Shown in pieces: positions 8,364-15,845 of a DNA stretch of 64,000 bases. Under the pieces are notes generated by a model. It was not told the DNA's origin, did no database searches, and saw only the letters and a list, made by a program, of their open reading frames with translations. The stretch comes from VRUE01 sp963819755. Its GTDB lineage: Bacteria; Actinomycetota; Thermoleophilia; Solirubrobacterales; 70-9. The position numbers and the translations under genes were made by a program. How positions within the stretch are numbered: the first letter of the stretch is position 1; each line of letters starts with the position of its first letter. The stretch is from NCBI GenBank assembly GCA_963819755.1, contig CAWFXB010000002.1:496001-560000 (forward strand). Direction: 5' to 3'.

Positions 8364-9523
8364 GGATCGTCTCGGTGATGACCGGAGCGCAGCGCGGTGG
8401 CGCCGAGTTCGCAGCGGTCGAGCTGCTCGACGCACTGATAGAGCGTGGCCACGAAGCCGTGATGCTCAGCGACTGGGAGGGAATCGGCCGTGACACCCGG
8501 GTCACGGTCCGCCGCCTGGATCTCGGCCCAAAGCTTTCCAAGCGCACGTGGCCCTCGCTGATAGCCCGTTGGCCCCTGCTGCGGTGCCGGCTGCGCCAAG
8601 CGCTGGAGCAGGAGCCGCCCTACGACCTGCTGCTGCTCCACTACAAGAAGGAGCAACTGCTGGCGAGAGGGCTTCCAACCGGGCTTCGACCGCGGATCGT
8701 CTGGGCTGAGTGGGGGCCGGTCCCGCGCCAGATGAGGCGAGGTCCCGGGCGGCTGCTCTACGTTGCGGCGTCCCGGCAAGTGGCAGCGGTGCTGGCCATA
8801 TCTGAGAACACCCGGCATTCGATCATCGACGTCGGGGTCGAGCCGGCTCGGATCGCCGTCCTGCCGAATGCGCTGCGCACGACGAAGCTCGGCTTCAGCG
8901 CCGGCGGCCGCAAGCGGATCAGAGAGGAACTGAAAATCGACGCTGAGGCCTTCGTCATCGGCTGCACCTCGCGCTTTCACCCGAAGAAACGGCTCGACGT
9001 GCTGATCGAGGCGTTGGCGCAGCTCGATTCGGAGACCCAACTGATTCTCGCCGGCAACGGGGATAACGAGCCTGACCTGCGGCGGCGAGCGGCCGACCTC
9101 GGGCAGCGCGTCCACTTCCTCCCAACCCCGGGCAACGACGCCAATGAGCTCTTCTCGGCCTTCGACGTCTGCGTCTTCTGTCCTGGCCCGACCGAGGGCA
9201 GCCCGACATCGGTGATCCTTGGGATGCTCGCGGCGCGCCCTTGCGTCTCGACCGCGGCGGAGGGTACCGCAGGGTTGATCGAAGACGGTATCGGCAAGAT
9301 CGCCTCGCCGGAGAACGATGCCGGCGCGCTGGCGGCCGTGCTGCGCGAATACGCCGGCGACCCTGAGCGAATGCGTCGCGAGGGAGATCTGGCCGCCCAC
9401 CGGGCGCACGAGCGCTTCGACGCCGCGTCGATTGCTGCCCGCGCCGAGGAACTCATTCGCGAATGCGAGGACGGGAGGGGGAATGTTGCCCTTGATGAGC
9501 CAGGCCGGGTTTGGTCTCCGTGA
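8360..9523 (+). CDS. Glycosyltransferase, GT4-type (GT-B fold)
   Basis: GTG at 8360 overlaps the preceding stop and gives 387 residues starting MRIVSVMTGAQRGGAEFAA, the glycine-rich acceptor loop of GT-B enzymes. The C-terminal domain has GCTSRFHPKKRLDVLIEAL followed by LILAGNG and a donor-site region EGSPTSVILGMLAARPCVST. These are the marks of GT4 family retaining glycosyltransferases that use nucleotide sugars on the cytoplasmic side. The acceptor is unknown. It is the last gene of the plus-strand redox run and is functionally unrelated as far as can be seen. Confidence 0.85.
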   Translation: MRIVSVMTGAQRGGAEFAAVELLDALIERGHEAVMLSDWEGIGRDTRVTVRRLDLGPKLSKRTWPSLIARWPLLRCRLRQALEQEPPYDLLLLHYKKEQLLARGLPTGLRPRIVWAEWGPVPRQMRRGPGRLLYVAASRQVAAVLAISENTRHSIIDVGVEPARIAVLPNALRTTKLGFSAGGRKRIREELKIDAEAFVIGCTSRFHPKKRLDVLIEALAQLDSETQLILAGNGDNEPDLRRRAADLGQRVHFLPTPGNDANELFSAFDVCVFCPGPTEGSPTSVILGMLAARPCVSTAAEGTAGLIEDGIGKIASPENDAGALAAVLREYAGDPERMRREGDLAAHRAHERFDAASIAARAEELIRECEDGRGNVALDEPGRVWSP

Positions 9524-9549
9524 AACCTGTTCCAGCTCGCATATCGGCC

Positions 9550-9972
9550 TCAGAAATCGGCCGGCAAGAGCTCAAAAGCACCGCCTTGAAGCGGCGCCAC
9601 GGCGCGAAAGTGGCGCTCGTCGAAGGTAAGGATGCGCCGTGTCTCGTAGCGCTCAGCCAGAACAACAACCGAGCAGTCGGCGAGCCCCGGGCCAAAGTCG
9701 GCATACCTGGCATCGAGCTCGGCCACTGCTCGGTAGTCACCGGCGTCCAAGCAGGCGACGTCGTAGCGCCGCGCCGCAAGATCGCCGAGGAAGGCGCGCC
9801 GGGCTGCTTCGCCGAAGCGGGCCCCGAGCAGGTAGTCGACCTCGCTCGCAACCGGCGCCGGCAAGACCAGCGAACCCTCCTCCTCACCGCGGATCCTAAG
9901 CAATGCCTCGAGTTTGGGCTCCTTGGCATCTGCCAAGGCGACCAACGGCGCCGCGTCGAGGATGAGGGTCAC
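9550..9972 (-). CDS. vapC: PIN-domain ribonuclease toxin (VapC)
   Basis: The 140-residue protein is a complete PIN domain with the acidic active-site residues visible: Asp6 (ILDAAP), Glu44 (ASEVDY), Asp99 (GLADCS) and Asp118 (LTFDER). VapC toxins cleave RNA, commonly tRNA or rRNA, using a metal ion. The start ATG at 9972 overlaps the stop of the antitoxin gene at 9969, the usual antitoxin-first arrangement. Together with the next feature it forms a type II toxin-antitoxin pair at the left edge of the accessory region. Confidence 0.9.
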   Translation of the reverse strand: MTLILDAAPLVALADAKEPKLEALLRIRGEEEGSLVLPAPVASEVDYLLGARFGEAARRAFLGDLAARRYDVACLDAGDYRAVAELDARYADFGPGLADCSVVVLAERYETRRILTFDERHFRAVAPLQGGAFELLPADF

Positions 9973-10205
9973 TCGCCGAAGCCGCGCATCAGCTCGTCAT
10001 CCGGGATTGCCGAGATCGGTCGCGGATCGGCATCGATGCGCTCGAAATTGCCGGCGAGAGCAAAGTCTCGATCCCGTCCTGGCCGCGGCCGATAACAGGA
10101 GATCGCATCGCGGACGATCTCGGCCTGCGAGCGGCCCTCTGCCTGGGAGAGGCGGGCAAGGCGCTCGGCCTGCTCGTCATCGAGATAGACGCTGGTCTTA
10201 CGCAT
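9969..10205 (-). CDS. vapB: Ribbon-helix-helix antitoxin (VapB-type)
   Basis: The 78-residue protein begins MRKTSVYLDDEQAERLARLSQAEGRSQAEIVRDAI, a ribbon-helix-helix (CopG/Arc) DNA-binding domain, followed by a C-terminal arm (about residues 45-78) that would wrap the PIN toxin. It lies upstream of and overlaps the toxin gene by 4 bp. Members of this type repress their own promoter; a candidate promoter would lie in 10206-10300 but no operator was resolved. Confidence 0.88.
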   Translation of the reverse strand: MRKTSVYLDDEQAERLARLSQAEGRSQAEIVRDAISCYRPRPGRDRDFALAGNFERIDADPRPISAIPDDELMRGFGE

Positions 10206-10409
10206 GCCTACCAGTATAGGGCACGATGTAGGGCATGAATCAAGGTCGCGCCACCGACCTGAGTCAACTGCCTGCCTTGGAGTAGCAACCGAGGTCGAGA
10301 CGTTGGCCCTGTAGAGGAAATTGCAGGCTCCTCTCGCGAGAGTAAAGAGCCTGCGCCATCATCAAGGAGCGCATACGCGCCGGGGCGGGCTTGGGGGGTC
10401 GGGAGTCCA

Positions 10410-10808
10410 ATGGCCCGCGCGAGCAACAAGGGAAAGAGCAAAGCCCAAGGCGGCGACCTGAAGGTCGTCCTCACCGCCCGAGCTGTATCGCCCGGGGAAC
10501 CTGGATACGAGGAGCTCCGCGCGCGTCAATTCAAGGCTGTCGGCGGGCTGATACGCCGCCTCGCCTTAGAGCGCAACTCGAAACAGTCCGTAGCCGTATC
10601 GGGACCCAGGGTCAGCCAGTCGCATTTGTGGCGGCGCGCTACTCACGTCGTGGGCCCAGATAGACGCATCCAGAAGGAGACTTGCGCGACCTTCGGTTCC
10701 CACAAGGACGGTCCGCTTATGAGCACGAGCCTTGAGATCGGCTGGACTACGTGGAGACCGGAGAGTGGCTTCCTCTCTGCGATCCCGCGAATTCCTATCG
10801 CGCCGTGA
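10410..10808 (+). CDS. Small hypothetical ORF running into repeat copy A
   Basis: ATG at 10410 opens a 132-residue frame. Only the first 60 or so residues look protein-like (basic start, then GDLKVVLTARAVSPGEPGYEELRARQFKAVGGLIRRLALER); the rest is translated from the hairpin repeat at 10681-10760 and is unlikely to be a natural domain. It may be the remains of a small gene whose 3' end was replaced when the repeat arrived. No family was recognised. The region 10206-10409 upstream holds no gene that I can support. Confidence 0.35.
   Translation: MARASNKGKSKAQGGDLKVVLTARAVSPGEPGYEELRARQFKAVGGLIRRLALERNSKQSVAVSGPRVSQSHLWRRATHVVGPDRRIQKETCATFGSHKDGPLMSTSLEIGWTTWRPESGFLSAIPRIPIAP
10681..10760 (+). 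repeat. Hairpin-forming dispersed repeat, copy A
   Basis: This copy shares long blocks with copies B (15021) and C (18911): TTCCCACAAGGACGGTCCG, then CTTATGAGC, CTTGAGATCGGCTGGACTACGTGG. The arms CCACAAGGACGGTCCGC and GCTGGACTACGTGG can pair, with a second small hairpin in the loop. It is shorter than B and C, losing similarity after about 10760. It lies just downstream of the stop of the defence-like operon (10842). Confidence 0.7.
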
Positions 10809-10841
10809 GCCAATGGATCAAAGACGGCGCAGAACTGGCAG

Positions 10842-11369
10842 CTACCCTGTGCGGGGGCCGCGGGCGCGCCTATCCGAGATGATTCCCCAGCTGTAGATCT
10901 TGACGTTCTGTCGTGCCCAGTCCCCCGTGATTGTCGTCTTGCGCTTGCGCTTTAGATCGAGACGCATCTCCGCGAAAACATCGGCCAGTCGATTCTGCAA
11001 TTCCTCGCGGGTCGCATCGTCGAATTTGATCTTGGTCGAGGCGGAGTTGCAGTTCAGAGTCTCCTCGCCCATCTCAGAACTGCACACTCGGTCGTATGCG
11101 GCCAGATATTGGTAGGAGGCGTTCAGGACCCCATCGGACGCGAAGAGCCATCCCGTCTCTATTTCAGTAAGGAGATGAGATCGCCCCTCGGGCGTTTTTG
11201 CGCCCAGCAACCCGACGAGGGACCGAACGAGGTTCTCGTACAAGGCCCGACGACGTTCGGAGTGCGCCGCGCGTCGCTTTTCCCGCTCCTGATACCAGAA
11301 CCCCAGAAAACCAACGACAACGGGAAGGGAGACAGCAAATGCAATCGCGATGGCTCCACGCCAACTCAT
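10842..11369 (-). CDS. N-terminally anchored membrane protein, last gene of putative defence operon
   Basis: The 175-residue protein starts MSWRGAIAIAFAVSLPVVVGFLGFWY, a single membrane span followed by a basic stop-transfer cluster (REKRRAAHSERRR) that places the rest, about 145 residues, in the cytoplasm. The soluble part is helical and charged, with EELQNRLADVFAEMRLDLKRKRK, and no motif I know. It is the last gene, 200 bp downstream of the STAND NTPase gene, on the same strand. It could be a membrane effector, a membrane tether or unrelated; the gap makes operon membership likely but not certain. Confidence 0.65.
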   Translation of the reverse strand: MSWRGAIAIAFAVSLPVVVGFLGFWYQEREKRRAAHSERRRALYENLVRSLVGLLGAKTPEGRSHLLTEIETGWLFASDGVLNASYQYLAAYDRVCSSEMGEETLNCNSASTKIKFDDATREELQNRLADVFAEMRLDLKRKRKTTITGDWARQNVKIYSWGIISDRRARGPRTG

Positions 11370-11569
11370 CCGTAGGACCCCCCTCCCATGTCAGTTAGGT
11401 TTCAGACATCCGGGCTCTCCCTCACCGATGGTGCAGCAGCCCATTACTAGGAGTACGTCGAACCAAGCAAAGAATTGCCGTGACGGGAGCCCGCACCTGC
11501 CGTTGAGCGGGCAGCAAAATTCAGGGTGGGTCGACTCCAGCACGAAACCAAGGCCTGCCTGACGCAACT

Positions 11570-13534
11570 TCACGGAGCCCCGCGACGAGATCGATCCGTG
11601 TGCTGTAGGTCTCTAGCGTGCTTTCTGATGCGAAAGCCTTGTTCGCGCCACCGTTCTTGCTCTTCTTTACTCGGGGCTCGCGCCCAGAGTTCTTCTACAA
11701 CCGGCGCTGCGGCTTCCTCCCAGTCGCTTGGCGGCGATGCCAGCAGCAACGAACTGCGTAGCCATTCTGCCATCGTCGGGTCAACTGCGATTTCGTCCGC
11801 TCGCCGCACCACTTCGTTTAGCACCGCGTCGCGCTCTGCACAGCTCGTTCCCGCTATCTCAATGAGCGCACGAATAGCGCCTGCGCGGACCCAGTGGTCC
11901 GCATCCTCCAGGGCAGCTAGAAGAGCCTTGACGTTGGCCCGCCCACCGTGCATGCCAAGGGTATGCGCAGCGCGCCAGCGAATCACGCTCTTGCGATGCC
12001 TGCGCAGCAGTTGCCGGATCCCCCGCTGACCTCCGACCCCCACCTCCGCCCGCCGGAGAACGTTAGAAGCGGTCCAACCCAGCAAGGGATCGTCATCGGA
12101 AAGCATTGACAAGAGATCGTCAGAGGCCGGGTGCCCTGGCTTTGCAGTGAACGCTGACTGCCAACTCTGAAAGCGCGAATCGGCATGGGAGGCTTGGCCC
12201 ACTATCTCTATGATCCCCTGAATCCCCTGAGCCTCTCGCAGGGCACCTGCGGGTCCACCTTGGAAGGCTCGCAGGGCATCGGCGATTTCCTGCCTCGTTT
12301 CCTCGATAACGTCCCATCTGCGTTCGGCCAGAAGCGCGACTAGAGCAAGCTCCAAGTGCTCGCTGACAGCGCAGTCTTCCTCCGCTCGCCCGCGCGCAAG
12401 TGCAAAGGCGCTGCCGTAGAAGTTCCAGTCATACACCCTGAGAAGGAATTCATCGGCTCTACTGGTTCCACCAATCTGCTCAAGCGCTAGCCCGATTGGC
12501 TCAAAGGAACTCGCGCGGAAGCTGACGGCGTCGAATATCGAATGGGTCCACAGCGACGGGTTCGAGTATGCCAAAGCAAGTCCCGCGAGGAAGTCGTGAT
12601 AGAGGTGATGGGCGAAATACGCTTCTCCGTCACTTACGAGCAAGGCGCTACCTCTACGGAGTTTGTCGGTCGCGGCCCCGCCCGCACTCTGCCTAAACTG
12701 ATCGATGGGGAAGCGCCGCGCTCGAGTGGAGCGATAGGCGTCAAGAGCCGCGTTGGCCGCCGCCTTCAGCTCGTCATCACCGAGGCCAAGGTCGTCGGTG
12801 AAGAACGCGTGCAGAAACACGCTGCTTGACCTACTGTCCCGATCGACTTTGCGCGCCATGTCTAGGAACAGCGCAAGTTCCAGCCGGCGAGGCAGCCGGC
12901 TTTCCATTTTCGTCGGGCCCGGCGGCGCGACGGACGTAATCGTCGCGAGAATCCACCGGTCGGCAGACAAGACATGGCGATTAAGGCGATCGGTGACGAG
13001 AACGCCGACGTGCGGGTGACGGCGGGCGATCATGTCTACCACTGAAAGCAGCTCCGGAGCGATGTCGGCAGGCACTTCGTTGAGACCGTCCACGACAAGA
13101 ACGCCCTTCGTACTACCCGCGAGCGAGGCGATCACCGCCTCGCTGACTTTTGGCTCCATCAGTCCGAATAGAATCTCGATTCGAGAAGCATCCTCCAGAC
13201 GGGCCTGCCAGACCTCCGTTATCTCCTCGGTCCACAGTCGCAAGCTGATTAAGAAGGCTGCGATCTGCTGGTTAGCCGCACACTGAAGAAGACGACGAGC
13301 GATCGTCGACTTTCCGGCGCCACCGTCCGCATGGAGAAGCACTCTGCCGTGATTGAGAGTCTCTTGGAGCAGGTCTGGGATGCTCCAAGCTCCCTGATAT
13401 CTCCCGGCAGACAGAGCCTCGTAACAATCGCTCCAGCCGAGCTCGAACTCAAACGACGGCTCGGGGATGTCTAGTTTCGCCGCGGCCTCACTCGTACGCT
13501 TCAGGATCTCGTCTGCCGTCCTGTCGGTCATCAC
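11570..13534 (-). CDS. NACHT-like STAND NTPase with C-terminal HEAT-like repeats
   Basis: The 654-residue protein has a short N-terminal segment (1-60), then a P-loop NTPase: Walker A GGAGKST at 71-77, Walker B VLVVDGLNEV at 145-154 (the hhhhDGLxE form typical of NACHT ATPases) and a sensor-like VGVLVTDR at 177-183. Middle helices follow, and from about residue 480 HEAT/armadillo-like units appear (LLGWTASNVLRRAE, WRAAHTLGMHGG, WVRAGAIRALIEIAG). This is the layout of NLR-like sensors: switch ATPase plus repeat sensor, with no effector domain of its own. Its start overlaps by 4 bp the stop of the PNP-family gene, which can supply the missing effector. Codon use is less GC-biased than in core genes. 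Confidence 0.85.
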   Translation of the reverse strand: MMTDRTADEILKRTSEAAAKLDIPEPSFEFELGWSDCYEALSAGRYQGAWSIPDLLQETLNHGRVLLHADGGAGKSTIARRLLQCAANQQIAAFLISLRLWTEEITEVWQARLEDASRIEILFGLMEPKVSEAVIASLAGSTKGVLVVDGLNEVPADIAPELLSVVDMIARRHPHVGVLVTDRLNRHVLSADRWILATITSVAPPGPTKMESRLPRRLELALFLDMARKVDRDSRSSSVFLHAFFTDDLGLGDDELKAAANAALDAYRSTRARRFPIDQFRQSAGGAATDKLRRGSALLVSDGEAYFAHHLYHDFLAGLALAYSNPSLWTHSIFDAVSFRASSFEPIGLALEQIGGTSRADEFLLRVYDWNFYGSAFALARGRAEEDCAVSEHLELALVALLAERRWDVIEETRQEIADALRAFQGGPAGALREAQGIQGIIEIVGQASHADSRFQSWQSAFTAKPGHPASDDLLSMLSDDDPLLGWTASNVLRRAEVGVGGQRGIRQLLRRHRKSVIRWRAAHTLGMHGGRANVKALLAALEDADHWVRAGAIRALIEIAGTSCAERDAVLNEVVRRADEIAVDPTMAEWLRSSLLLASPPSDWEEAAAPVVEELWARAPSKEEQERWREQGFRIRKHARDLQHTDRSRRGAP

Positions 13535-14382
13535 GGGCGTGGATTGGGGGTCGATAGCATGATGTCCACCAACTCAGCAGCGAACGCTGCGGCCGAGGAC
13601 GCTGCGTATTGCTTCCATTCTGCGCGCTCATTGCTGTTATTGGTGACAGCGACACCGTCGTCCCGGGGGGCCAGCGACCCAAAAAACCGGCTCCGTTTCG
13701 CGTGAACGAGATCGGAGATCCCCCGAATGACAAGGAATCGTACGTTGTAGCTTACGTCGCCGCGTGCCTCGTGCACTGCTCGGCCGACGCCGATCGACTC
13801 CATCTCCACCGCGAGTGCGTCGTCGAAGGTGGAGACGAGACGGCGTTGCTCGGGGTGGCTTGGGGATCCCATGACCTTCTCGGTCGCAACCACGCCCCCG
13901 ATGTGGACCCGTGGCTCACCATCCTGCGGGCGGGGTGCCTGGATACGTTCCTGCCAGCCTCGCCTTCTCGCCGGATCGACAAGGTCCTCGCGCAAGCTGA
14001 CTGCGGGATGGTCGTACGCAGCGAACCTGGGTCGATCCGACTCTTGGTTCATCTTCCTAAACTCGGCATAGTGAAGGTAGTCAGCGACAACTACGTCGCC
14101 GAGTTGGACGCTGTCCCGGCCGTATATGCCGCCGGCGATACCGATGATCATCAGCACCTCAGGCTGAAAGCGCTCGATGATGTCTTGAGTTGGATGAACG
14201 GCTTGGATGTTGCCGCGGTCGGCCGCCTGGCGCAGCACCACCTCATGCGTCCTTTTGTTCGTCGTGTAGTAGGCGCCTTGAACCCATTTCGTGGCTTGAA
14301 GCGCGTTCTGGGCACACTCGAACTCCTCGTCGATGATCGTTAGGACGCCGACACGAGCCGTTCCTATGCGCCCCCGAGTCAT
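13531..14382 (-). CDS. PNP/MTAN-superfamily nucleoside phosphorylase or nucleosidase (candidate effector)
   Basis: The 283-residue protein has the phosphorylase superfamily motifs in order: VLMIIGIAGGI (77-86), LGDVVVADYLHY (94-105), the nucleoside-binding AVEMESIG (191-198) and VIRGISDLV (218-226). Housekeeping MTAN or PNP enzymes are about 230-270 residues and are not normally coupled to STAND genes. PNP-domain proteins are known immune effectors, for example the ATP nucleosidase of the Detocs system, and the domain is found in NLR-like proteins. Coupling here by ATGA overlap to the STAND gene suggests a nucleotide-depleting effector. Substrate is not evident from sequence. Confidence 0.85.
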   Translation of the reverse strand: MTRGRIGTARVGVLTIIDEEFECAQNALQATKWVQGAYYTTNKRTHEVVLRQAADRGNIQAVHPTQDIIERFQPEVLMIIGIAGGIYGRDSVQLGDVVVADYLHYAEFRKMNQESDRPRFAAYDHPAVSLREDLVDPARRRGWQERIQAPRPQDGEPRVHIGGVVATEKVMGSPSHPEQRRLVSTFDDALAVEMESIGVGRAVHEARGDVSYNVRFLVIRGISDLVHAKRSRFFGSLAPRDDGVAVTNNSNERAEWKQYAASSAAAFAAELVDIMLSTPNPRP

Positions 14383-14447
14383 GCGGTATGTATACTAAGT
14401 TTTGTTGTCACTATGTTGTTTATCTAGGTTTTCGAGCGTCGAAGCGG

Positions 14448-14852
14448 TCAATATGGGTAGTAGGGCATGAATTCATCCGCTCTAAGGGGCTCGATAGCTG
14501 TTCCCTCCGAACGCTGAAAAGCAATGAGGCACTCTGGGCCCCCGAGCTCGAATACCCAGTCGAGGCACGCACCACATGGGGTAAAGCGGGCGCGAGCGCT
14601 CACGATTAGCAGCGAGTTCGCCTCGCGGTGACCAGCGGTCACCATGGTCGTTAGTGCGTTGACCTCGGCATGAACGTCATGGGATCGGAAGCGATGCTCA
14701 ACATTGCAGCCCGCAAAGACGCCGCCTTGGGTCGAGAGGACTGCGGCGCCTACGCGGGTTGGGCCATGCACATGTGCCTGCCCGCAGGCCTTCCAGGCGG
14801 CGTCTTCGAGTTCGCGCCAATTCGGGGCGGTTGGCTTTCCGGCCAGTACCAT
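14448..14852 (-). CDS. Cytidine-deaminase-like protein, first gene of putative defence operon
   Basis: From ATG at 14852 (a TTG at 14861 is in frame) the protein has 134 residues and the cytidine deaminase fold: AGCNVEHRFRS then the zinc site HAEVNAL and PCGAC further on. The usual first ligand in housekeeping cytidine deaminases is Cys (CAE); here it is His (HAE), as in other members of the deaminase superfamily, so the substrate may not be free cytidine. It lies 65 bp upstream of the PNP-like gene on the same strand. In this context it may modify or drain pyrimidine nucleotides, or it may be a passenger salvage gene. Confidence 0.8.
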   Translation of the reverse strand: MVLAGKPTAPNWRELEDAAWKACGQAHVHGPTRVGAAVLSTQGGVFAGCNVEHRFRSHDVHAEVNALTTMVTAGHREANSLLIVSARARFTPCGACLDWVFELGGPECLIAFQRSEGTAIEPLRADEFMPYYPY

Positions 14853-15020
14853 CGCTATCAATCCTATGGCAGGGGTTGACGGCGCCGTCTCTGTTCCGCC
14901 GCCGTCTTTCGCTTCTCAACCCCCTTCAGTCAGGCGCCCTTTTGGGCGCTCGCACACCCCCGCCCGCGCTACTCTGTTCCCTGGGCTGCGTGGGAGCTGG
15001 CGCATGATTCGGAAGGGCAA
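14853..15020. other. Intergenic region upstream of the defence-like operon
   Basis: This stretch separates the operon start from repeat copy B and should hold the minus-strand promoter. No convincing -10/-35 pair was found by eye, and no coding frame is supported. With copy B and the following 60 bp it makes a gene-free stretch of about 360 bp. Confidence 0.4.
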
Positions 15021-15150
15021 ACTCTGCGACCCTCGGGTTCCCACACGGACAGTCCGCTTATGAGCCCGAACCTTGAGTTCGGCTGGACTACGTGGAGCAC
15101 GGCCTCAAGCGGATTTCGCGAGATCGAGATCGGCTGGGATCGGCTGGGAT
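15021..15150 (+). repeat. Hairpin-forming dispersed repeat, copy B
   Basis: This copy resembles copy C at roughly 80-85 percent by eye over about 115 bp, and copy A over the first 80 bp. Arms CCACACGGACAGTCCGC and GCTGGACTACGTGG pair; the loop contains CGAACCTTGAGTTCG, a second perfect stem. Differences between copies keep the stems paired. A 23-bp stretch GAGATCGAGATCGGCTGGGA follows in B and (slightly changed) in C. It lies between the deaminase gene and the toxin-antitoxin locus. Confidence 0.75.
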
Positions 15151-15768
15151 CTGTGGGGCTCCTTGCCCCATTTCTTGCCCCAGGGAAGCTGCACCCCTGA
15201 GCCCGCTGGACCTCAACGTGGATCGCTGCCGTAGGCGATGGAGCGGTGGCGGATGGCGGCAACTCGCACCGTCTGCCCGCCATCGGTCAGCTGGTAGAGG
15301 ATTCGATAGGAGCCGACCCTCAGCGAGTACAGGCCGCGGAGCCTCCCCCGCAGCGCATGACCCGCCTGCGGCTGGCGCTCCAGCAGGCCCAGAGCGTCCT
15401 CGATAGCGTCGATCAACGGCCAGCCCAGCTCGAGCAACTCGTGACGGGCGCGTCGGGCGAGGACAAGCCGCGCCAACGATCAGCTGATGGTCGGCCAGGC
15501 GCTCGGCAAGCTCGCTGCGAAGCTCAGACAGCGTGACCGTCTCCCCGCGCTCGACCTCGGCGAGGCCCGCCTCCAAGGCGGAGAGGGCGTCGGGGTCGGA
15601 CAGGATCTCGGCGGTCTCCTCCAGCGCCTCATACTCGTCGATCGGCACCAGAGCCGCCGCTGGGGTCCCGTTGCGGGTGACCAGCACGTGGTCGCGGCGA
15701 TCGCTTACATCATCGAGCAGTCTGCTGAGGTTACTGCGCAGCTCGCGCACCGGGACGGTCTTGGCCAT
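15088..15768 (-). CDS. Phd/YefM-type antitoxin with lost stop codon (frame runs through the toxin gene)
   Basis: ATG at 15768 starts MAKTVPVRELRSNLSRLLDDVSDRRDHVLVTRNGTPAAALVP, a clear Phd/YefM antitoxin domain, and the helical arm ends near residue 93 (ELRSELAERLADHQ), the family's normal length. Instead of stopping there, the frame stays open for 133 more residues of Arg/Pro/Ala-rich sequence translated out of frame over the whole toxin gene and into repeat copy B, ending at 15088. A TGA exists one base out of frame at the junction, so a single-base indel in this lineage is the simplest explanation. Whether the long form is functional is unknown. Confidence 0.7.
   Translation of the reverse strand: MAKTVPVRELRSNLSRLLDDVSDRRDHVLVTRNGTPAAALVPIDEYEALEETAEILSDPDALSALEAGLAEVERGETVTLSELRSELAERLADHQLIVGAACPRPTRPSRVARAGLAVDRRYRGRSGPAGAPAAGGSCAAGEAPRPVLAEGRLLSNPLPADRWRADGASCRHPPPLHRLRQRSTLRSSGLRGAASLGQEMGQGAPQIPADPSRSRSREIRLRPCST
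15161..15185 (+). repeat. 25-bp motif with two TTGCCCCA units, copy 1
   Basis: The 25 bases start CCTTGCCCCA and end TTGCCCCAGGG, with four variable bases between. The same motif in the same orientation occurs at 30532-30556, differing at about three positions. Read on the minus strand both encode W-G-K-x-W-G-K, reminiscent of integrase gene ends, so they may be relics of recombination at an attachment site. Confidence 0.5.
15213..15476 (-). CDS. RelE/ParE-family toxin
   Basis: From a TTG at 15476 the product is 87 residues: MARLVLARRARHELLELGWPLIDAIEDALGLLERQ, then GHALRGRLRGLYSLRVGSYRILYQL and a C-terminal VRVAAIRHRSIAYG. The RVGSYRILYQ strand and the terminal I-x-H-R-x-x-x-Y are typical of RelE/ParE toxins, which cleave mRNA at the ribosome or inhibit gyrase. 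A TGA lies two codons upstream in the same frame, fixing the start. The cognate antitoxin precedes it on the same strand, but its frame runs through this gene (see next entry). Confidence 0.82.
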   Translation of the reverse strand: MARLVLARRARHELLELGWPLIDAIEDALGLLERQPQAGHALRGRLRGLYSLRVGSYRILYQLTDGGQTVRVAAIRHRSIAYGSDPR

Positions 15769-15845
15769 GCGGTGAGTGTACATCATCGCGTACACATCTC
15801 GGTGGCCAAGTGGCCAAGGCAAGGACAGGAGCGGGTGTCCGCTTG

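Noticed and set aside
10208..10474. 88-codon minus-strand frame upstream of vapB
   Set aside because: No protein-like pattern; it overlaps the more plausible small plus-strand ORF and likely promoter DNA.
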